Assembly: GCA_036507955.1 (NCBI GenBank) | Contig: DATCIH010000015.1 | Location: forward strand, 1-62,080 | Direction: 5' to 3' | Source of the DNA: DATCIH01 sp036507955 | Lineage (GTDB): Bacteria > Bacillota > Clostridia > Clostridiales > Clostridiaceae | DNA length: 62,080 nt | Shown here: piece by piece, positions 1 through 7,987 of the stretch | Numbering within the stretch: position 1 is the stretch's first letter | How the letters are laid out: every line of letters begins with the position of its first letter | Translations under genes and position numbers: made by a program | Notes under the pieces: generated by a model | The model's database searches: none | Seen by the model: only the letters and a program-made list of their open reading frames with translations | Told to the model about the DNA's origin: nothing

Positions 1-18
1 AAGCCATAATTATGGCTT
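1..18. repeat. Perfect 18-bp palindrome at window edge
   Basis: AAGCCATAATTATGGCTT is a perfect palindrome and lies just upstream of cimA. It probably belongs to the end of whatever gene lies off the left edge, as a terminator stem. No T-run follows on the plus strand, and the left side is cut off, so a terminator cannot be confirmed. Confidence 0.4.
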
Positions 19-76
19 GTCTAATTAATAATTAAAAATGTTATTACTTTAAACATTATTTAGGAGATGAACTTCA

Positions 77-1651
77 TTGGGGATAAGGGATAATAATGTT
101 ATAATATACGATACTACCTTAAGAGACGGGGCTCAAGCGGAAGGTATATCCTTTACGGTAGGAGATAAATTGAACATAGTTAAGACTCTAGATGAATTTG
201 GTATTAGCTATATTGAGGCTGGTAACCCTGGTTCTAATTCTAAGGATGAGGAATTTTTTATTAAGGTAAGGGATCTAAAGCTTAAGCATTCAACTATTGT
301 TGCCTTTGGCAGTACAAGAAGAGCTAACATAAAGGTTGAAGAGGATGCAAATATAAAATCTCTTATAAAGGCAGATACCAAGACTGTAGCTATATTTGGC
401 AAGAGCTGGGGTATGCATGTCACTGAAATACTCCATACTACTTTAGAAGAAAACTTAGCAATGATTGGAGATTCAATAAAATATTTAAAATCATTAAATA
501 AAGAAGTAATATTTGATTCAGAGCATTTCTTTGATGGCTATAAGGAAGACAAGGCTTATGCTATAAGTACCTTAAAGGTGGCAGAAGAAAGTGGAGCTGA
601 TTATATAGTACTTTGCGATACTAATGGAGGCTCTATTCCTTCTGAAATAGGAGAAATATCTAAAGAAATTATGTATCAGATTAAAGTACCTTTAGGAATT
701 CATTGCCATAATGATAGTGGCGTAGCTGTTGCAAATACCTTGATAGCTATACAAAATGGTTTGGTTATGATACAAGGTACCATAAATGGCTATGGAGAAA
801 GATGTGGTAATACAGATTTATGCACTATCATACCAAATCTTGAGCTAAAGCTTAATAAAAAATGTCTAGAGGAAGGTAAGCTCATGCAAATTGCATCTTT
901 AGCTAGATATATAAGTGAGATAGCAAATTTTTCTCATAATGAAAGAGCTCCTTACGTAGGAAATAGTGCTTTTGCACATAAAGGGGGTATGCATATAGAT
1001 GCAGTATTAAAAAATCCCACATCCTTTGAACATATTTCACCAGAAAGTGTTGGAAACAGAAGAAGGCTCCTTATGTCAGAAGTATCCGGGAGAAGCACAA
1101 TTATGGCGAAAATTAATGAGGTAGAACCTTGGCTTAATAAGGATTCTATAGAAACGAAAAAAATAATAGATAAGTTAAAGGATATGGAGCATGAAGGTTA
1201 TCAGTTCGAAGGAGCAGATGGTTCTTTTAAGCTTATGATAAGAAGGGTTTTAGGTAAAAATAAAAAGTTCTTTGATGTAAAGGAGTTTCAAGTCAATTGT
1301 GCTGAGCATTGGAAAAAAGAAAATAGCTCCTATGCACTTATAAAGGTAGAAGTAGATGGGAATGAAGAGATAACGGCTGCGGAAGGGGACGGGCCGGTAA
1401 ATGCACTAGATGGGGCTTTGAGAAAAGCTTTGAAGGTATTTTACCCAAGTCTAAACAAAATAAGACTTACAGATTACAAGGTTAGGGTTTTAGATACTTC
1501 AGAGGCTACTAGGGCTAGGGTAAGGGTTCATATAGAGACTACAGATGGCGAAAAGGTTTGGTCCACTGTAGGGGTTTCTACAAACCTAATTGAAGCTAGC
1601 TGGATTGCACTTATTGATTCTATAGAATTTTTCCTGAACCAAGATGATTAA
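77..1651 (+). CDS. cimA: (R)-citramalate synthase
   Basis: It condenses pyruvate with acetyl-CoA to citramalate, the first step of the threonine-independent isoleucine route, in the cytoplasm. The protein is 524 residues, the usual CimA length. It opens with the DRE-TIM metallolyase motif DTTLRDGAQ (residues 12-20) and carries the metal-binding HCHNDSG (H209, H211). The last ~150 residues fit the LeuA-type allosteric/dimerisation domain. The start is TTG at 77, preceded by GGAG at 63-66 at good spacing. The next gene is hisA 26 bp downstream on the same strand. Isopropylmalate synthase and homocitrate synthase are the nearest alternatives, but the N-terminal sequence and overall architecture favour the CimA subfamily. 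Confidence 0.9.
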   Translation: MGIRDNNVIIYDTTLRDGAQAEGISFTVGDKLNIVKTLDEFGISYIEAGNPGSNSKDEEFFIKVRDLKLKHSTIVAFGSTRRANIKVEEDANIKSLIKADTKTVAIFGKSWGMHVTEILHTTLEENLAMIGDSIKYLKSLNKEVIFDSEHFFDGYKEDKAYAISTLKVAEESGADYIVLCDTNGGSIPSEIGEISKEIMYQIKVPLGIHCHNDSGVAVANTLIAIQNGLVMIQGTINGYGERCGNTDLCTIIPNLELKLNKKCLEEGKLMQIASLARYISEIANFSHNERAPYVGNSAFAHKGGMHIDAVLKNPTSFEHISPESVGNRRRLLMSEVSGRSTIMAKINEVEPWLNKDSIETKKIIDKLKDMEHEGYQFEGADGSFKLMIRRVLGKNKKFFDVKEFQVNCAEHWKKENSSYALIKVEVDGNEEITAAEGDGPVNALDGALRKALKVFYPSLNKIRLTDYKVRVLDTSEATRARVRVHIETTDGEKVWSTVGVSTNLIEASWIALIDSIEFFLNQDD

Positions 1652-1677
1652 TTAGTATTTTAAAAAGAGGTATGGAA

Positions 1678-2424
1678 ATGAACTTCAGACCATGTATAGA
1701 TCTACATCATGGAAAGGTAAAACAGATTGTTGGTGGAACCTTAAATGATGGAGGTAAATTAATTGAGAATTTTATATCAGAAAAAGGAGCAGAGTATTAT
1801 GCAAAGCTCTATAAGAAAGACAAGCTAAAGGGTGGGCATATTATAATGCTGGGAGAAGGGAATGAAGAAGAGGCAATTAAAGCTTTGAGAGCATACCCAG
1901 GCGGTCTTCAAATTGGTGGTGGAATAACTGCTGATAATGGTGAATATTATTTAAAGTATGGGGCAAGTCATATAATTGTGACCTCTTATGTTTTTAAGGA
2001 TGGAAACATATATTTTGACAACTTAAAAAAATTAGTTAATAAGGTTGGAAAAGCCAATATAGTATTAGACTTAAGCTGTAGAATACAAGACAATAAGTAT
2101 TATGTTGTAACGGACAGATGGAAAAAGTTTACGGATTTTCAGGTAAATGAAGAAAATCTCAACATGCTTTCTAAATTTTGTGATGAGTTTTTAATTCATG
2201 CTGTAGATGTAGAAGGAAAATGCAACGGAATTGAAGAAGAACTTATTAAAACTTTAGGAGAGTGGATAAGCATACCAACCACCTATGCAGGTGGCATAAG
2301 CTCCTTTGAAGATATAGATAAGCTTAAGAAATATTCAAATAAAGTAGATTTTACAATAGGTAGCGCTTTAGATATATTTGGAGGAAAACTATCCTATGAA
2401 GACCTTATTAAATATATAAAATGA
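1678..2424 (+). CDS. hisA: ProFAR isomerase, eukaryotic-type HisA
   Basis: It isomerises ProFAR to PRFAR in histidine biosynthesis and is a single-domain TIM barrel of 248 residues. The sequence resembles the fungal/plant HIS6/HISN3 form rather than ordinary bacterial HisA. Signature stretches are FRPCIDLHHGKVKQIVGG at the N-terminus, YPGGLQIGGG, ASHIIVTSYVF, LDLSCR, VTDRWKKF, HAVDVEGK and TIGSALDIFGG at the C-terminus. An ATG at 1672 exists, but the AGAGG at 1666-1670 is only 1 nt from it; the ATG at 1678 is 7 nt away and gives the conserved MNFRPCID start. It is probably co-transcribed with cimA. No other his genes are in the window, so the rest of the pathway must lie elsewhere. Confidence 0.85.
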   Translation: MNFRPCIDLHHGKVKQIVGGTLNDGGKLIENFISEKGAEYYAKLYKKDKLKGGHIIMLGEGNEEEAIKALRAYPGGLQIGGGITADNGEYYLKYGASHIIVTSYVFKDGNIYFDNLKKLVNKVGKANIVLDLSCRIQDNKYYVVTDRWKKFTDFQVNEENLNMLSKFCDEFLIHAVDVEGKCNGIEEELIKTLGEWISIPTTYAGGISSFEDIDKLKKYSNKVDFTIGSALDIFGGKLSYEDLIKYIK

Positions 2425-2455
2425 AGACTCCAAGCATATGCTTGGAGTCTTTTTA
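2424..2455. terminator. Bidirectional Rho-independent terminator
   Basis: A perfect palindrome runs from 2424 to 2451 with arms AGACTCCAAGCAT and ATGCTTGGAGTCT, followed by a T-run on the plus strand. It lies between the convergent hisA (+) and LacI regulator (-) genes and overlaps the hisA stop codon. Confidence 0.9.
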
Positions 2456-3460
2456 CATAGATTTTACAGAATTTCTTTCTACTAATGTAGTATTTAGTAA
2501 AAGTTTTTCTGCAATAGTGGTAGGATTGTTCATAATACTTACCAATTTTTCAACAGCCTTCCTACCCATAAGCTCCTTTTCAACTTTCATGGTAGTTAGT
2601 TCTGGAGACATGCTCATGGAAAATTCTATATCATCAAAACCAATAATAGAGATATCTTCAGGAACTTTGATACCAAAACTCGAAAACATTCTATTTGCTG
2701 CTATTGCCTCAGCATCGTTGCAGCAAAACAGGGCATCTGGAAGTTTAGAAATTTCATTAAACATTTCAAATACCGAGGGGTCTTCTTCCAGGGCCAGCGC
2801 TTCAATGCTGATTTTCGTATATAAGTAGTCTCTATTTATCTCCATATTATAATCCTCTAAAGCCTTTTTAAAGCCTAAATATCTGTCTTTGAAAGAAGTA
2901 GAACAATAAATATCTCCTAAAAATCCTATTTTTTTATGGCCTTTCTTAATAAGATATTCAGTAGCTCTATAACCTCCACTATAATTATCTGTAAGTATAT
3001 AATCTATTCCAACATTATACAAGTAATGATCAACCATAACTATGGGTAAATGTAAATCTAGTAAGGGTTTTAGTGCATCATAGGAGATGTGTCCTAGAGT
3101 TATAATTCCTGAAATCATCCCCTCCTTAATGGATAAGGGAATTCGAACTTCCTTTTCATTTTGCATGTAATAATGGATGATAAGGTTTACCCCTTCCTTC
3201 TTACCTTCGTCCTCCATTCCAAATTGGACATAATTGAAGAAACCAAAAGATTTTCTTATGCTTTTAGATAATATTAGACATATATTTTTAGTTACTACAT
3301 TTGCTTTTTTATATTGGTAACCTAATTGATCTGCTGTTAAAATTATTTTTTGTCTGGTCTCACTACTAATACCTGGCATTCCTCGAAGAGCTAAAGAAAC
3401 AGTATTTTTTGAAATACCAAGTTCATCAGCTATTAGCTTCATACTTACCTTTTTATCCAT
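2453..3460 (-). CDS. LacI-family transcriptional regulator
   Basis: A 335-residue DNA-binding repressor. The N-terminal LacI helix-turn-helix is clear (SMKLIADELGISKNTVSLAL, then RGMPGISSETRQKI), followed by a hinge and a periplasmic-binding-protein-like sugar sensor domain with YRATEYLIKKGHKKIGFLG and DALFCCNDAEA. The ATG at 3460 has GGAGG about 7 nt upstream. It is transcribed divergently from the cellobiose 2-epimerase/GH130 pair, with a 211-bp gap full of palindromes. It is therefore the likely local regulator of beta-mannoside use and probably of itself. The inducer cannot be read from the sequence. Confidence 0.88.
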   Translation of the reverse strand: MDKKVSMKLIADELGISKNTVSLALRGMPGISSETRQKIILTADQLGYQYKKANVVTKNICLILSKSIRKSFGFFNYVQFGMEDEGKKEGVNLIIHYYMQNEKEVRIPLSIKEGMISGIITLGHISYDALKPLLDLHLPIVMVDHYLYNVGIDYILTDNYSGGYRATEYLIKKGHKKIGFLGDIYCSTSFKDRYLGFKKALEDYNMEINRDYLYTKISIEALALEEDPSVFEMFNEISKLPDALFCCNDAEAIAANRMFSSFGIKVPEDISIIGFDDIEFSMSMSPELTTMKVEKELMGRKAVEKLVSIMNNPTTIAEKLLLNTTLVERNSVKSM

Positions 3461-3485
3461 TAAGAACCTCCTATCTAATACTCAA

Positions 3486-3525
3486 ACTATAATAGCATTA
3501 TAGTTAAACATATAATAGTATTATA
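3486..3525. promoter_or_regulatory. Two operator-like palindromes near the lacI-type start
   Basis: Two related palindromes sit 23 bp apart centre to centre: TATAATAGCATTATA (3488-3502) and TATAATAGTATTATA (3511-3525). The second is perfect around its central G; the first has arms ACTATAAT/ATTATAGT. They lie 26-65 bp upstream of the regulator ATG, so autoregulation is an inference. AT-richness makes chance palindromes easier here. Confidence 0.45.
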
Positions 3526-3538
3526 GCATAACAAAAAT

Positions 3539-3560
3539 ACTATTGTAATATTACGATAGT
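3539..3560. promoter_or_regulatory. Upstream operator-like palindrome, core GTAATATTAC
   Basis: A 22-bp palindrome with one mismatched pair. The core is GTAATATTAC (3545-3554), flanked by CTATT and GATAG. It lies upstream of the predicted -35 of the epimerase gene. The same 10-bp core recurs at 3647-3656, which suggests one protein, most simply the adjacent LacI-family regulator, binds both. Confidence 0.5.
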
Positions 3561-3585
3561 TTTATTTCGGTAATGTGACATATCC

Positions 3586-3614
3586 TTTACAAGGTATAAT
3601 CTAAGTAATATAAT
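3586..3614 (+). promoter_or_regulatory. Sigma-A-like promoter of the epimerase/GH130 operon
   Basis: TTTACA (3586-3591), a 17-bp spacer, then TATAAT (3609-3614). Transcription would begin near 3621, leaving a ~50-nt leader that contains the second GTAATATTAC palindrome. The spacing and hexamers are close to consensus. Confidence 0.65.
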
Positions 3615-3646
3615 ATAGGTAGATAATAATATAAAATATATTACAC

Positions 3647-3656
3647 GTAATATTAC
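3647..3656. promoter_or_regulatory. Downstream operator-like palindrome, core GTAATATTAC
   Basis: A perfect 10-bp palindrome identical to the core at 3545-3554. It lies about 26-35 bp after the predicted start of transcription and just before the ribosome site at 3661. The two cores are 102 bp apart centre to centre, a distance compatible with looping by a tetrameric LacI-type protein. Confidence 0.5.
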
Positions 3657-3671
3657 AAAAGGAGCGATATT

Positions 3672-4877
3672 TTGGATATTAATTATATTGAAAAACTTAA
3701 AGAAGATGCTACAACAGAACTTAAAGATAATATTTTAGCCTTTTGGATGAACAATACTTTAGACTTGGAAAATGGTGGGATATACGGCAAATTAACTAAT
3801 TCTAACAAAATCGATAAAAAGGCACCTAAAGGATGTATTTTAAATTCAAGAGTGCTTTGGACATTTTCAAATGCATATAGAACCTTCAAGGATGAAAAGT
3901 ATCTAAAGGTAGCAAAGATAACTTATGACTATTTAATCAAATATTTTTATGATGAGGAGTTTAAGGGCTTATATTGGATGGTTGATTATAAGGGAAATCC
4001 AATAGATGTAAAGAAACAAATGTATAATTTATCCTTTGGAATTTATGGATTAACTGAATATTATAGAGCTACGGGAGTGAAGGAAGCTTTAGATAAAGCT
4101 ATTGAAATATATCAGGTAATAGAAAAATATAGTTATGACGAGAAAAACAAAGGTTATATTGAAGCGCTAGAAAGGGATTGGAGCAAGATTTCAGATTCCA
4201 GATTGAGTTATAAAGAACCGAATTGTAGTAAAACAATGAATACTCACTTACATATATTAGAATCATACACTAATTTGTACAGAGTCTGGAAGGATGATAG
4301 CTTTAAATTAAAATTTAAAGAGCTAATTGAAGTTATTATGGATCATATTATAGATCATAATACCTATCAATTTAAACTATTTTTTAATGATGATTGGAAT
4401 TCTCTAGAAGATGTGATATCTTTTGGCCATGATATAGAAGGAAGCTGGCTTTTATATGAAGCAGCCTTGATACTAGGAGATAGCGAAGTTATAGAAAAAG
4501 CAAAAATCTTTTCAATAAAAATGGCTGAAAAAGTTTATGCAGATGGAATTGATAGAGAAAAAGGTGGATTATATAATGAAATTAAAGATGGTAAGCTAGA
4601 TAGTCATAAAGCTTGGTGGCCTCAAGCAGAAACTTTGGTAGGTTTTATCAATGCCTTTGAACTCACAGGAGATGAAAAATTCTTAAAGGAAACTTATAAA
4701 ATGTGGGATTATATTCAAAGAGTATTCGTAAATAAAGAATTTGGTGAATGGTATAGTGTTGTAAGCTTAGAGGGTAAGGTTATTGAGGAGGTTCCTAAGG
4801 TAGAACCTTGGAAATGTCCTTATCATAATGGAAGATGCTGTTTTGAAATTATTGAAAGACTAAATAAGATAAAATAA
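3672..4877 (+). CDS. ce: Cellobiose 2-epimerase
   Basis: A cytoplasmic AGE-superfamily (alpha/alpha)6-barrel enzyme that epimerises the reducing-end sugar of beta-1,4-disaccharides, for example mannobiose to mannosyl-glucose. The 401 residues match the usual length. Family landmarks are ILNSRVLWTFSNAYRTF (R60), KTMNTHLHILES (H192/H194), SFGHDIEGSWL (H253, E256), AWWPQAETLVGFINAF, and near the end PWKCPYHNGR (H385). H253 and H385 correspond to the family's catalytic histidines. The start is TTG at 3672, 7 nt after GGAG. GH130 phosphorylase follows 26 bp later, which points to beta-mannoside rather than N-acylglucosamine metabolism. Confidence 0.88.
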   Translation: MDINYIEKLKEDATTELKDNILAFWMNNTLDLENGGIYGKLTNSNKIDKKAPKGCILNSRVLWTFSNAYRTFKDEKYLKVAKITYDYLIKYFYDEEFKGLYWMVDYKGNPIDVKKQMYNLSFGIYGLTEYYRATGVKEALDKAIEIYQVIEKYSYDEKNKGYIEALERDWSKISDSRLSYKEPNCSKTMNTHLHILESYTNLYRVWKDDSFKLKFKELIEVIMDHIIDHNTYQFKLFFNDDWNSLEDVISFGHDIEGSWLLYEAALILGDSEVIEKAKIFSIKMAEKVYADGIDREKGGLYNEIKDGKLDSHKAWWPQAETLVGFINAFELTGDEKFLKETYKMWDYIQRVFVNKEFGEWYSVVSLEGKVIEEVPKVEPWKCPYHNGRCCFEIIERLNKIK

Positions 4878-4903
4878 TATTACTAAAAATCAGGAGGCAA
4901 CAT

Positions 4904-6082
4904 ATGGAAGAACAATGCTTTGAATCAAAGAAAAATGGTCTAATTGAAAGCTACGAAAAGCTTGTAAACAGAAAGAATACTATACTAGAAAGTGAAAATG
5001 GATTATACAATAGGTATGAATATCCTATACTCACAAATAAACATGCTCCAGTATTTTGGAAGTATGATTTAAATTATGAAACCAATCCATACTTACTTGA
5101 GAGACTTGGGGTTAATTGTGTTTTAAACCCAGGAGCAATATATTTAAATGGAAAGTATTATTTGGTTGCAAGAGTGGAAGGCAGTGATCGAAAATCTTTC
5201 TTTGCAGTTGCTGAAAGTACTAATGGCATCGATGAATTCAGATTTTGGGATTACCCTATGGTTATGCCTGAAACTGAAAACCCAGATGTTAATGTTTATG
5301 ATATGAGAGTAGTTTTACATGAGGATGGGTTTATATATGGACTTTTCTGCACGGAAAGAAAGGATCCAGATGCACCAAGTGGAGATACTTCTAGCGCCGT
5401 AGCTGCTTGTGGTATCGCAAGAACTAAGGACTTAAAGACATGGGAAAGGCTTGATGATCTTAAGACTGTATCCTCTCAACAAAGAAATGTTGTACTTCAT
5501 CCAGAATTTGTAGAAGGGAAATATGCCTTTTATACCCGCCCTCAGGATGGATTTATTGATACTGGAAAAGGGGGGGGTATTGCTTGGGGATTATCTGATA
5601 ATATGGAACATTCAAGCATTGAAACTGAAACAATAGTTGATTCTAAGGAATACCATACTATAAAGGAAGTTAAAAATGGCCAGGGACCTGCTCCTATAAA
5701 GACAGAAAAAGGATGGTTACATATCGCCCATGGAGTAAGAAATACTGCAGCAGGATTAAGATATGTACTATATGCTTTTTTATCAGATTTAAAAGAGCCA
5801 AATAAAGTAACTCACAGACCTGGTGGGTTTCTACTTGCGCCAGAAGGAGAAGAAAGAATAGGAGACGTGTCTAATGTTGTATTTTGTAATGGAGCAGTTG
5901 TAAATGAAAAACAGGAAATATTCATTTATTATGCTTCCTCTGATACAAGAGTTCATGTTGCTACAACTACAGTAGATAAAATGCTTGATTATTGTATCAA
6001 TACTCCGGAAGATCCGTTGAGATCCTTTGGTTGCGTAGCAATAAGGAATGATCTTATAAAAAAGAATTTGAATTTAAAATAG
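4904..6082 (+). CDS. GH130 4-O-beta-mannosyl-glucose phosphorylase
   Basis: It splits 4-O-beta-D-mannosyl-D-glucose with inorganic phosphate to alpha-mannose-1-phosphate and glucose. The five-bladed GH130 propeller is 392 residues, with no signal peptide, so it is cytoplasmic. The likely general acid is D133 in VYDMRV. Other family stretches are NCVLNPGAIYLNGKYYLVAR, RNVVLHPEF, YAFYTRPQDGF and IAHGVRNTAAGLRYVLYAF. The start ATG has AGGAGG 7 nt upstream. Pairing with the epimerase favours subfamily GH130_1 over the mannooligosaccharide phosphorylases of GH130_2. A phosphomannomutase for the product is not in the window. Confidence 0.85.
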   Translation: MEEQCFESKKNGLIESYEKLVNRKNTILESENGLYNRYEYPILTNKHAPVFWKYDLNYETNPYLLERLGVNCVLNPGAIYLNGKYYLVARVEGSDRKSFFAVAESTNGIDEFRFWDYPMVMPETENPDVNVYDMRVVLHEDGFIYGLFCTERKDPDAPSGDTSSAVAACGIARTKDLKTWERLDDLKTVSSQQRNVVLHPEFVEGKYAFYTRPQDGFIDTGKGGGIAWGLSDNMEHSSIETETIVDSKEYHTIKEVKNGQGPAPIKTEKGWLHIAHGVRNTAAGLRYVLYAFLSDLKEPNKVTHRPGGFLLAPEGEERIGDVSNVVFCNGAVVNEKQEIFIYYASSDTRVHVATTTVDKMLDYCINTPEDPLRSFGCVAIRNDLIKKNLNLK

Positions 6083-6090
6083 AATGTAAA

Positions 6091-6124
6091 AAAGGGACAT
6101 ATCAGCATGCTGATATGTCCCTTT
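6091..6124. terminator. Bidirectional terminator hairpin
   Basis: A perfect 34-bp palindrome with arms AAAGGGACATATCAGCA and TGCTGATATGTCCCTTT lies between the convergent GH130 gene (+) and permease gene (-). Its A/T ends give short U-runs in both directions. The outer AGGGACATA resembles the arms of the REP-like repeats at 19260 and 32580. Confidence 0.8.
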
Positions 6125-6128
6125 AAAA

Positions 6129-7001
6129 TTAACCTTTTACTGAACCATCTGATAAACCAGCAATAATAAATTTTTGTGCAAAGATATATAGTATTAAGGT
6201 TGGTACCAGCACAGCAAATATTCCTGCCGCCATAACATTCCATTGGGAGTTTTGATCCGCTGAGAAAGCTATTATTGCTGTTGTAACTGTTCTCAGGGAG
6301 GACTTTGGCATATATAGCACCGGAGTGATCATATCATTGTAGATGTTTAATCCCTTTAATATAGCCATAGTTACAATTGCAGGACGCATTTGAGGCAATA
6401 TAATTGATGTATAAATTTTGAAATAGGAAGCACCATCAACCATTGCACTTTCATCCAGCTCATAAGGTATTTTTGAAATGAACTGCAAGAAAATATAGAT
6501 CTGAATTATATCTGCTCCAATATATAGAAGTATTGGACCCGCTAGGGTGTTATATAAATGTAGACCTTTAATTACTGAAAATGTAGCAACCTGAGTAGTT
6601 ACTGAAGGTATAACAGTGGACAGTAAAAAGGCTGTTATTATAGTTTTCTTAAACCTAAATTCGAATCTTCCTATAGCATAAGAAACCATTGTTCCAAGAA
6701 TTATTGATAAGGTTACTGATACTACCACTAAAAACATAGTATTTTGAAAACCAAGTAATAGTTTACCCTTAACTATTACATTTACAAAATTATCTAAATA
6801 TAAAAAGCTCTTAGGTAATTGGAAATTACCACTAAACATATACTCCTTATTACTTTTGAAGGCAATAATAAATATTATATATATAGGAGTAAAAACTATT
6901 AAAACACCAAGTATTAGAAGCACATAATTAAAAGCTCTTAAAAAGGGATTATTTACTCCCATAACATCTTGTGAAAAATTCCTCTTTTTTATCTTTTTCA
7001 T
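6129..7001 (-). CDS. ABC sugar importer permease, MalG/AraQ type
   Basis: A 290-residue inner-membrane permease with about six membrane spans. It has the EAA loop typical of CUT1 importers (IPYELDESAMVDGASYFKIY) and ends with IIAGLSDGSVKG, a common MalG-like tail. An upstream in-frame GTG at 7019 would overlap the preceding gene; the ATG at 7001 is preferred because GGAGGA lies 5-7 nt ahead and it follows the upstream stop by 1 nt. It partners with the permease and binding protein upstream. No ATPase gene is nearby, so a shared MsmX/MsmK-type ATPase encoded elsewhere is inferred. The substrate is presumably a mannooligosaccharide, from context only. Confidence 0.85.
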   Translation of the reverse strand: MKKIKKRNFSQDVMGVNNPFLRAFNYVLLILGVLIVFTPIYIIFIIAFKSNKEYMFSGNFQLPKSFLYLDNFVNVIVKGKLLLGFQNTMFLVVVSVTLSIILGTMVSYAIGRFEFRFKKTIITAFLLSTVIPSVTTQVATFSVIKGLHLYNTLAGPILLYIGADIIQIYIFLQFISKIPYELDESAMVDGASYFKIYTSIILPQMRPAIVTMAILKGLNIYNDMITPVLYMPKSSLRTVTTAIIAFSADQNSQWNVMAAGIFAVLVPTLILYIFAQKFIIAGLSDGSVKG

Positions 7002-7002
7002 A

Positions 7003-7887
7003 TCAATCCTCCCTCCCACGCAAAGCGAAACGTTGAATAACTAAAACAAGAATAATTATAATCATCAACAACACACCCATGGAAGATGCTTTCCCGAAAT
7101 TACTAAATTGGAAAGCAGTATAGTAGGTAGAAGTTACAAAGGTATCGGTTCTACCTGCTGGTCCACCTTTTGTTAGAACAAAAGGTTCAAAGAAGGCTTG
7201 AAGTCCACCGTTAACAGCTAAGAATAAATTAAGCTGAATTATAATTTTTAAATTAGGTACGATAATGTATCTAACTTTATGCCAAAAATTAGCTCCATCT
7301 AATTCTGCTGCTTCGAAGAAATCTGTGGATACGGACTGAAGAGCTCCAATAAAGATTACCATGGCACCACCAGTGTATCTCCACATGCCAATCATACCCA
7401 AAGAGATATTAGTGGAATAATTCTCACTTAAAAACCTAATTGCAAACTTGCCGTGAGTCAAATAGCGTAGTACTATATTGATTGGACCATTAGTATAATC
7501 ATAGAAAAAACTGAACATAAAGGCTATAGCCACACCATTTAATATATAAGGCATGAATAAGGAAGCTCTAAAGAAATTCTTACCCTTTATTTTACTATTA
7601 ACAATAATAGCTAGATATAAGCCTAAAAAGGTTTGTATAATAGCTACACCTATATACGCTAGGTTATTTTGAAAGGTCAACCATAGCTTTGGAGTTGTGA
7701 GTGCCTCAATATAATTTTTAAAGCCTATATAATGAAGACTGCCACCCAATCCATCCCAATCAGTAAAACTAAATTGAATTAATCTCAGAGCTGGGAAGTA
7801 TGAAAATGTAGCTAATAAAATTAATGGAATAAATAAGAAGATAACGATTATCATTGTTTTTTGCTTTTTATAGCTCATTACTCTCAA
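7003..7887 (-). CDS. ABC sugar importer permease, MalF/UgpA type
   Basis: A 294-residue permease with an N-terminal membrane span (MIIVIFLFIPLILLATF) and roughly five more. It carries the EAA-type loop DFFEAAELDGANFWHKV and the motif PFVLTKGGPAGRTDT common in CUT1 MalF-like subunits. The TTG start at 7887 is chosen because AGGAGG lies about 8 nt upstream; the ATG at 7878 would be too far away. It lies second in the order binding protein, MalF-like, MalG-like, with a strong hairpin separating it from the binding-protein gene. Confidence 0.85.
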   Translation of the reverse strand: MRVMSYKKQKTMIIVIFLFIPLILLATFSYFPALRLIQFSFTDWDGLGGSLHYIGFKNYIEALTTPKLWLTFQNNLAYIGVAIIQTFLGLYLAIIVNSKIKGKNFFRASLFMPYILNGVAIAFMFSFFYDYTNGPINIVLRYLTHGKFAIRFLSENYSTNISLGMIGMWRYTGGAMVIFIGALQSVSTDFFEAAELDGANFWHKVRYIIVPNLKIIIQLNLFLAVNGGLQAFFEPFVLTKGGPAGRTDTFVTSTYYTAFQFSNFGKASSMGVLLMIIIILVLVIQRFALRGRED

Positions 7888-7920
7888 ATTAACACCTCCT
7901 ATTCTAGAAAACTGTTTTTA

Positions 7921-7960
7921 TATGAGAACAAGTTACTGTTATCAGTAACTTGTTCTCATA
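7921..7960. other. Intercistronic stem-loop after the binding-protein gene
   Basis: An 18-bp perfect stem (TATGAGAACAAGTTACTG and its complement) with a TTAT loop. Read on the minus strand it is not followed by a U-run, so it is not a full terminator. Such hairpins between a binding protein and its permeases commonly protect or partially terminate the message, giving more binding protein than permease. Confidence 0.7.
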
Positions 7961-7987
7961 TTGTATTTATTTAAATAAATTTATTTT

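Noticed and set aside
2421..2828. Open frame on the plus strand opposite the LacI-type gene
   Set aside because: It is a shadow of the clear LacI-family gene on the minus strand and has no ribosome site or homology.
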